Shown piece by piece: positions 7,516-11,777 of a stretch of 11,777 nt of DNA; the stretch's first letter is position 1; every line of letters starts with the position of its first letter. The DNA comes from Tyzzerella sp. (GTDB lineage Bacteria; Bacillota; Clostridia; Lachnospirales; Anaerotignaceae), in NCBI GenBank assembly GCA_019415525.1, contig DXZA01000019.1:1-11777 (forward strand), read 5' to 3'. The notes below the pieces were generated by a model. That model was given only the letters and a program-made list of their open reading frames with translations. It was not told where the DNA came from and made no database searches. Position numbers and translations under genes: made by a program.

Positions 7516-7540
7516 ATGTATACATGTTTACATGTAAACA
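7516..7540. promoter_or_regulatory. overlapping perfect palindromes, operator-like
   Basis: ATGTATACAT (7516-7525) is a perfect 10-bp palindrome. It shares one base with TGTTTACATGTAAACA (7525-7540), a perfect 16-bp palindrome. The TACA/TGTA core is the kind bound by BlaI/MecI-type winged-helix repressors, and ATGT/ACAT half-sites are seen with PadR-type regulators. No such regulator is encoded in the window, so which protein binds it, if any, is unknown. Confidence 0.5.
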
Positions 7541-7689
7541 GAAGAAGGATAGTTGTATTAATATTTCAAATAGCAACAATAAATTTTACATTATGTTATT
7601 CGTATATTAAAGGATATATATTTTGTTATGAATCAGAATTTAGAAAAAGTTATGAAGCTATGCCTTTGCTTTTTATTGACACAAAATAG
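7516..7689 (+). pseudogene. short open frame, probable coding remnant
   Basis: A 57-residue frame runs from ATG 7516 to TAG 7687. The same frame is open further upstream, back to a TGA at 7474. The ATG lies inside the palindrome and has no ribosome binding site. The second half (about 33-57: GYIFCYESEF, RKSYEAMPLLFIDTK) has a protein-like composition, while the first half is hydrophobic and could be chance in AT-rich DNA. It may be the 5' part of the decayed gene that follows. I recognise no family. Confidence 0.25.
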
Positions 7690-7691
7690 TT

Positions 7692-8144
7692 ATGAGGTTA
7701 AAACAGAATATTAATTTTATATTAAATACAGATTTAATTGAACAAATATATAGAATTGACTGAAAAATATTATTTAATACCATATGTTGTTTGTAGTGAT
7801 TAAAAATAATACTATTTTGTAATACATTATGATTTATTGTATAATACATTTAAAATGAAACAGCGTATTTATAGATGTCATTGTTTAGAATAGAAAAATG
7901 ATGTAGCATTATCAATTTTTATGAATCAATACAATATATTAGATATATGTAAATTAGAATTAGTTTATAAGCAGTTTATAAGCGTATGAAACTGGAAAAT
8001 GGTATGTTTGGTGTAACAGATATAGTTATTATAGGTTTTACTGATAATATGGAGAAAGTATTTGAAGTATTACATTTATGTATGAAAAAACAGATAGAAG
8101 AAGATTGTCAAACAGTATTATCTGAGTTTGAAGAAAGAACATAA
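7692..8144 (+). pseudogene. decayed gene of unknown family with several lesions
   Basis: Protein-like segments follow one another with small frame changes. Frame 3 from ATG 7692 gives NINFILNTDLIEQIY, which stops at TGA 7761. Frame 1 then gives LTEKYYLIPYVVCSD, is hit by TAA at 7801 and 7807, continues YYFVIHYDLLYNTFKMKQ, and is hit by TAG at 7891. It goes on through NDVALSIFMNQYNILDICKL. The frame is then shifted by an 11-bp tandem duplication (7962-7983). Removing one copy joins LELVYKR directly to MKLENGMFGVTDIVIIGF and a helical tail ending at TAA 8142. The last part alone (ATG 7986 to 8144) is a 52-codon open frame with no ribosome binding site. At least five lesions show it is dead. The continuity after removing the duplication is good evidence that it was once coding. 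Confidence 0.6.
7962..7983 (+). repeat. 11-bp perfect tandem duplication
   Basis: AGTTTATAAGC occurs at 7962-7972 and again at 7973-7983. Because 11 is not a multiple of three, it shifts the frame. Deleting one copy restores an uninterrupted reading through the surrounding codons. It looks like a slippage duplication that helped inactivate the host gene. Confidence 0.85.
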
Positions 8145-8520
8145 AGTAAGTTTATAATTCCAAATAAAGTTTATTTACTATATTTATAAAAGAATTAGCA
8201 TCAAAAGTTAATTTTATGCCTAAGTAAGTATTTAGCATGATAAATATAGTAAAGTTAAAGTATAACTAGAAATTATGTTTAAAATATATAATTTTAATTA
8301 AACCAATAAAAATTAATAATAAAACTGCTTATGAAATAGGTAGTTAGTGTTTATTATTGATCCATCTTGTAGTAAATATCCATATCGAAGATATCGAGTA
8401 AATGGTTGAATATACTCAAATAGAACTTATTATTTCTAGTGATAGTTTTATATATGGCATAGCAAGAGTAAATATACATTATATTTAAAAAGATAATAGA
8501 ATTGAGTTTAAGTTGATACG
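8145..8520 (+). pseudogene. second set of decayed coding segments
   Basis: No intact gene lies here, but peptide-like stretches alternate between frames. FTIFIKELASKVNFMPK (near 8175-8225) is followed by KYIILIKPIKINNKTAYEIG in frame 2 (within 8270-8344, then TAG). LVFIIDPSCSKYPYRRYRVN follows in frame 1 (8344-8406, then TGA), then VEYTQIELIISSDSF in frame 2 to TAA 8486. The composition of the frame-1 stretch, with many Tyr and Arg and alternating hydrophobics, is unlike random AT-rich DNA. These may belong to one ancestral gene broken by two opposite frameshifts, or be the 3' part of the preceding decayed gene. I recognise no family. Confidence 0.4.
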
Positions 8521-8531
8521 AGGTGATTTGT

Positions 8532-9695
8532 ATGAATTTTGATAATGATAGTTATGAAAACCCTATAGAAGGAAAAACATATATTAGCCCACCAATGAAA
8601 GATGATTTTGGTAATGAAAAGACAATTCGTTTGGTTACACGTTGTATTGATCAAGAGAAAGGATATAAATTTATCAAAATAAAAAATGAAATTGTTTTAA
8701 GAGAAACACCAAGAGGTAAAAATATAATACGAGCTACTGTTTTTGAAGATCCTAGAAGTATAAAAGTTCTTAGTATTCAAGAATATACTCCTGCTACTGG
8801 TAATCCGCATAAAACTGGATTTTCGTTTATTGGTGATGAAATACCTAAATTATCTCGTTTTTTAAAAGATATTATGACAATGCATTTTGAGAAAAAACGA
8901 TATCAAGTATTATCTGATGATGACATTGAACATATACAAATTACAGATACTCAAGCGTATAAATTATTTTTAAGTAATAAAGAGATGTTTCTAAATATAA
9001 TAAAAAATAAGATAACTAACGAAGATATAATCAATATAGGTTATAGAATAAACCAATTAAATGTATTCGAAAACCTTCTGAATAATGATGAATATTTTGA
9101 GAGACTGAAGAATCATAAAAATTGTAAGACTGAGTCATTGTGGCAACAGTTTTTTGAAAAGAATCAGTGGATATTTGGATATGGTTTAGGTTATATTTTT
9201 TTAACGGGCTTAGATAATAAGAAACTGGAGCAGGTAGTGCAAGGGTATGATGTTAACACACATGGTAAACGCGTAGATGGTCTTATGAAAACTCGTGCCA
9301 TTATCTCAAATTTGTGTTTCGTAGAAATCAAAACTCACAAAACTAAATTACTTGATGAAACTGCTTATAGATCAGGTTGTTTTGCACCTTCAAAAGAGCT
9401 CGCTGGTGCAGTTTCACAAGTACAAGGAACTGTCTTTGAAGCTATAAAAAATTTATCTGAGAAAGTTTCTATGAATGATAAAAATGGAAACCCAACTGGA
9501 GAAGAAGTTTACAATTTTAAACCAAAATCATATCTTGTGATAGGGAATCTAAATGAGTTCAATACAGAATATGGTATTAATACAGAAAAATTAAGATCAT
9601 TTGAACTGTTTAGGAAGAATATATATTCTCCAGAAATTATTACTTTTGATGAATTATATGAAAGAGCTAAATTCATTACAAGATCTGATAATTAA
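8532..9695 (+). CDS. sduA: Shedu-type (SduA, DUF4263) antiphage nuclease
   Basis: The start is ATG 8532, with AGGTGA at 8521-8526. An in-frame GTG at 8523 lies inside that site. The 387-residue protein is soluble and uninterrupted. Residues 1 to about 190 are a variable N-terminal region that may sense the target. ESLWQQFFEKNQWIFG (about 201-216) opens the DUF4263 domain. The PD-(D/E)xK-like core follows: V248-D249-G250, then VEIKTH with E265 and K267, then PSKELAGAVSQVQG, a helix typical of SduA. SduA proteins form a single-gene defence system that cuts DNA during phage infection. The gene is the only intact reading frame in about 2.8 kb of decayed DNA, with no partner gene nearby, which fits a stand-alone system. 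Family assignment is strong. Activity is inferred from intact motifs. Confidence 0.85.
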   Translation: MNFDNDSYENPIEGKTYISPPMKDDFGNEKTIRLVTRCIDQEKGYKFIKIKNEIVLRETPRGKNIIRATVFEDPRSIKVLSIQEYTPATGNPHKTGFSFIGDEIPKLSRFLKDIMTMHFEKKRYQVLSDDDIEHIQITDTQAYKLFLSNKEMFLNIIKNKITNEDIINIGYRINQLNVFENLLNNDEYFERLKNHKNCKTESLWQQFFEKNQWIFGYGLGYIFLTGLDNKKLEQVVQGYDVNTHGKRVDGLMKTRAIISNLCFVEIKTHKTKLLDETAYRSGCFAPSKELAGAVSQVQGTVFEAIKNLSEKVSMNDKNGNPTGEEVYNFKPKSYLVIGNLNEFNTEYGINTEKLRSFELFRKNIYSPEIITFDELYERAKFITRSDN

Positions 9696-10159
9696 AATAT
9701 TGTTGAGGCAATTATGAAACTAAATTTTTTAAAAATCAAGACTTTCAAACTAATTAAGTTAGTACAGTTGTTTATTTGTTACAGATATCTTTAAATAATT
9801 TTAGGCTTAGAAATGTTTTAAGAATTAATGGAAATATATGACAGTTTGATACAAGTACAGATATTGAAAAATTAAAAAAGCGGGAAATATTATAAATTAG
9901 ATATAATATAAGCTAGAAGTAATGGCAGATTAGAAAATAATAAAATTTAATTTGTAAAGTAATATATATGACTGATATACCAAAATTATAATACTTTAAA
10001 GAAATATTCTATATCAAAGAATATATATTGGGATATTAAATAATAGCATAGAGAAAGATTTTGATAATTAAAAGTATTTTTATAATAATAAATTTATAAA
10101 TATCGCAATATTTAAAGATATTTTAAACATATATAGTATAATAATGGAGATTAAAATAA
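9696..10159 (+). pseudogene. AT-rich stretch with decayed coding remnants
   Basis: No intact gene is present. From 9758 a frame reads LQISLNNFRLRNVLRINGNI, meets TGA at 9839 and continues QFDTSTDIEKLKKREIL to TAA 9893. Read through the TGA, this is a protein-like stretch of about 44 codons, and TGG to TGA would be a simple explanation. Shorter fragments follow, such as MTDIPKL-stop-YFKEIFYIKEYILGY (about 9967-10035). A small inverted repeat (AAATAT 10098-10103/ATATTT 10108-10113) lies upstream of the response-regulator gene and could be a regulatory site. I see no convincing promoter. Confidence 0.4.
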
Positions 10160-10834
10160 ATGAACAAAATATTGTTATTAGAGGATGATGTAACATTAGC
10201 AAATGGTATTAAAATGGTACTTTCAAATCAAGATACACAAATAGAGATTGCAAACACATTAAAAGAAGCTAAGAATATATTAAAAAATACTGAGTTTAAC
10301 CTCCTTATTTTAGATATAAGTTTACCTGATGGAAATGGTTTGGATTTAATGAAATATTATAAGAATTTAAGATATGATATCCCTATAATGCTACTTACTG
10401 CTAATGATATGGAAATAGATATTGTATCAGGTTTAGAGGCAGGAGCAGATGATTATATAACAAAACCATTTTCACTCGCAATTTTACGTGCAAGAGTTAA
10501 TGCTCAGCTTCGTAGAAATATGTCAAATATGAATAAGGTTTTTGAAATTGACGAATATTATTTTGATTTTAATAATATGATATATCGAAAAAATCAAAAT
10601 ATTATTGAACTTAGTAGAACAGAACAAAAACTTTTAAGACTTCTTGTAGAAAATAGAGGTTATACAATAAGCAGAGATATATTAATTGATAAAATATGGA
10701 ATACTGAGTATGTTGATGAAAATGCATTAACAGTTACTATAAAGCGTCTTAGACAAAAATTAGAATGTAATCCTTCAAGTCCTAAATATATTAAAACTGT
10801 TTATGGAATTGGTTATACATGGGCGGTGGAATAA
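10160..10834 (+). CDS. OmpR/PhoB-family response regulator
   Basis: This 224-residue protein has a complete receiver domain (1 to about 118): acidic pocket E8, D9 and D10, phosphoacceptor D52 in LILDISLPDG, switch residue T80 and K102 in the TKPF motif. A winged-helix DNA-binding domain follows (about 125-224) with ELSRTEQKLLRLLVENRG and the recognition-helix region ENALTVTIKRLRQKL. All key residues are present. Phosphorylation by the adjacent kinase should promote dimerisation and promoter binding. GGAG at 10146-10149 serves the ATG. The target is unknown. Such pairs in clostridia often control a neighbouring ABC exporter or membrane-stress genes. Confidence 0.92.
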   Translation: MNKILLLEDDVTLANGIKMVLSNQDTQIEIANTLKEAKNILKNTEFNLLILDISLPDGNGLDLMKYYKNLRYDIPIMLLTANDMEIDIVSGLEAGADDYITKPFSLAILRARVNAQLRRNMSNMNKVFEIDEYYFDFNNMIYRKNQNIIELSRTEQKLLRLLVENRGYTISRDILIDKIWNTEYVDENALTVTIKRLRQKLECNPSSPKYIKTVYGIGYTWAVE

Positions 10835-10835
10835 A

Positions 10836-11720
10836 GTGCAAGATATTTTAATTATTATACTTTCTATTTTAATTATTGTATGTATTTTTTATATAATATA
10901 TCAGCATAATAATTTAAAAAAACAACTCAAAAGAATAAATCATATGTTGGAATGTGCAATAAATGATAATTTTTCTGATAAGATATTTGATGAAACTATG
11001 ATTTCTTCAATTGAAACAAAATTTGCAAATTATTTATTATCTGCAAATACTTCCAAACAAAAATTAAAAATAGAAAAGGATAATATAAAATCACTTATAA
11101 GTGATATTTCTCACCAAACAAAAACTCCACTTGCGAATATAAAGTTATATTCAGAATTTTTAAATGAACAAGAACTAAATGAACAAGGCAGAATATGTGT
11201 AAATACTTTAAATGCACAAACAGAAAAATTGCAATTACTTATACAATCACTTGTTAAAATTTCAAGATTAGAAACTGGAATAATATCTTTACACCCTAAA
11301 ACAGTTAATTTAAACAATTTAATATCAAGAGTTATACAACAGTATAACTATGAAAATATTGAAAATAAAGCATATGATTTAAATGTTATGTGTGACGAAA
11401 AATGGACAGAAGAAGCAGTTTGTAATATTATAGATAATGCTATTAAATATTCACCAAAAGGTGAAAAAATAATTATAACATTATCAAGTTATGAGATGTT
11501 TTGTTCAATAAATATAATAGATAGAGGAAATCCAATTCCAGAAAGTGAACAAAGTAAAATCTTTACAAGATTTTATAGAGGTTCTAATAATTATGAAAAA
11601 GATGGTTTAGGAATAGGACTTTTTATTACACGTCAGATTATGAATGGACAGGGTGGATATATTAAAGTTATATCTAATAAAAATGGGAATACTTTTTCAT
11701 TGTTTTTTCCTAAATATTAA
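10836..11720 (+). CDS. sensor histidine kinase with one membrane segment
   Basis: GTG 10836 is the best start. It lies one base after the regulator's stop, with GGTGG at 10825-10829. An in-frame ATG at 10803 lies inside the regulator gene and has no site. The product has 294 residues. A single hydrophobic segment (about 3-23) is followed directly by a cytoplasmic coiled region, the H-box SDISHQTKTPLANI (H93), the N-box NIIDNAIKY (N201), the F-box IFTRFYRG and the G2 box GLGIG (257-261). The G1 box reads DRGNP, so the second Gly of DxGxG is Pro (233). Most relatives have two membrane segments. With only one and no external loop, it probably senses through a membrane partner or an internal signal. 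Tight spacing shows it is co-expressed with the regulator. Confidence 0.9.
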   Translation: MQDILIIILSILIIVCIFYIIYQHNNLKKQLKRINHMLECAINDNFSDKIFDETMISSIETKFANYLLSANTSKQKLKIEKDNIKSLISDISHQTKTPLANIKLYSEFLNEQELNEQGRICVNTLNAQTEKLQLLIQSLVKISRLETGIISLHPKTVNLNNLISRVIQQYNYENIENKAYDLNVMCDEKWTEEAVCNIIDNAIKYSPKGEKIIITLSSYEMFCSINIIDRGNPIPESEQSKIFTRFYRGSNNYEKDGLGIGLFITRQIMNGQGGYIKVISNKNGNTFSLFFPKY

Positions 11721-11723
11721 ATA

Positions 11724-11761
11724 GGCTATGTCACAACAAACAGTTGATAAATAGCCATTTT
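11724..11761 (+). terminator. terminator-like hairpin after the kinase gene
   Basis: GGCTAT (11724-11729) pairs with ATAGCC (11751-11756), with an inner CAAC/GTTG pairing (11734-11737/11743-11746) and a following ATTTTTAT. The stem is short and interrupted, so termination is probably partial. It may let some transcription reach the next gene. Confidence 0.45.
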
Positions 11762-11764
11762 TAT

Positions 11765-11771
11765 AGGGGAG
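11765..11771 (+). promoter_or_regulatory. ribosome binding site of a gene beyond the window edge
   Basis: AGGGGAG lies six bases before the end of the window, at the usual distance for a start codon just outside it. A further plus-strand gene probably begins immediately downstream of the two-component pair. Confidence 0.5.
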
Positions 11772-11777
11772 TATCAG

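Noticed and set aside
7817..7845. TTGTAA - 17 bp - TATAAT promoter match before ATG 7855
   Set aside because: It lies inside the decayed coding frame, the ATG has no ribosome binding site, and the frame soon hits TAG 7891. Such matches are common in AT-rich DNA.
7986..8144. 52-residue intact gene from ATG 7986
   Set aside because: No ribosome binding site is present, and the frame joins smoothly to upstream coding-like sequence when the 11-bp duplication is removed. It is treated as the tail of a pseudogene.
10137..10142. TATAAT just before the response-regulator gene
   Set aside because: Transcription would start inside the ribosome binding site at 10146-10149, and no -35 element sits at a proper distance.

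Overview
The window is very AT-rich DNA with strong GGAGG-type ribosome binding sites, AT-ending codons and gene families typical of low-GC Bacillota, most likely Clostridia. The genus cannot be told from the sequence.

Positions 1-7347 are the mobilization module of a Tn1549/CTn-like integrative conjugative element, or of a mobilizable derivative of one. It opens with a repeat- and hairpin-dense, relatively GC-rich non-coding segment that looks like an origin of transfer (about 87-215). Seven closely packed plus-strand genes follow. They encode a ribbon-helix-helix DNA-binding protein, a very acidic conserved protein, a MobP-type relaxase, an amidoligase-fold protein, a gamma-glutamylcyclotransferase/AIG2-like reading frame split by an in-frame TAG, a DUF3991/Toprim primase-like protein and a VirD4/TraG coupling protein. 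The RHH protein, relaxase and coupling protein would find, nick and deliver the DNA, and the Toprim protein probably helps process or replicate the transferred strand. The amidoligase and cyclotransferase are a known gene pair of such elements. In this copy both appear to have lost their catalytic residues, and the cyclotransferase also has a nonsense codon exactly where the family usually has Trp.

The rest of the conjugation machinery (VirB4, VirB6 and so on) does not follow the coupling protein. Instead, about 1.2 kb (7348-8531) is a gene graveyard. Short peptide-like segments in shifting frames are broken by stops, and one break can be traced to an 11-bp tandem duplication. Inside this decayed DNA sits one intact gene (8532-9695) for a Shedu-type (SduA, DUF4263) antiphage nuclease. 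A second decayed stretch follows (9696-10159).

The window ends with an OmpR-type response regulator and a short histidine kinase with one membrane segment (10160-11720). A terminator-like hairpin and the ribosome binding site of a further gene, cut off by the window edge, come after. Co-transcription with an ABC exporter beyond the edge would fit this kind of two-component pair, but that is inference.
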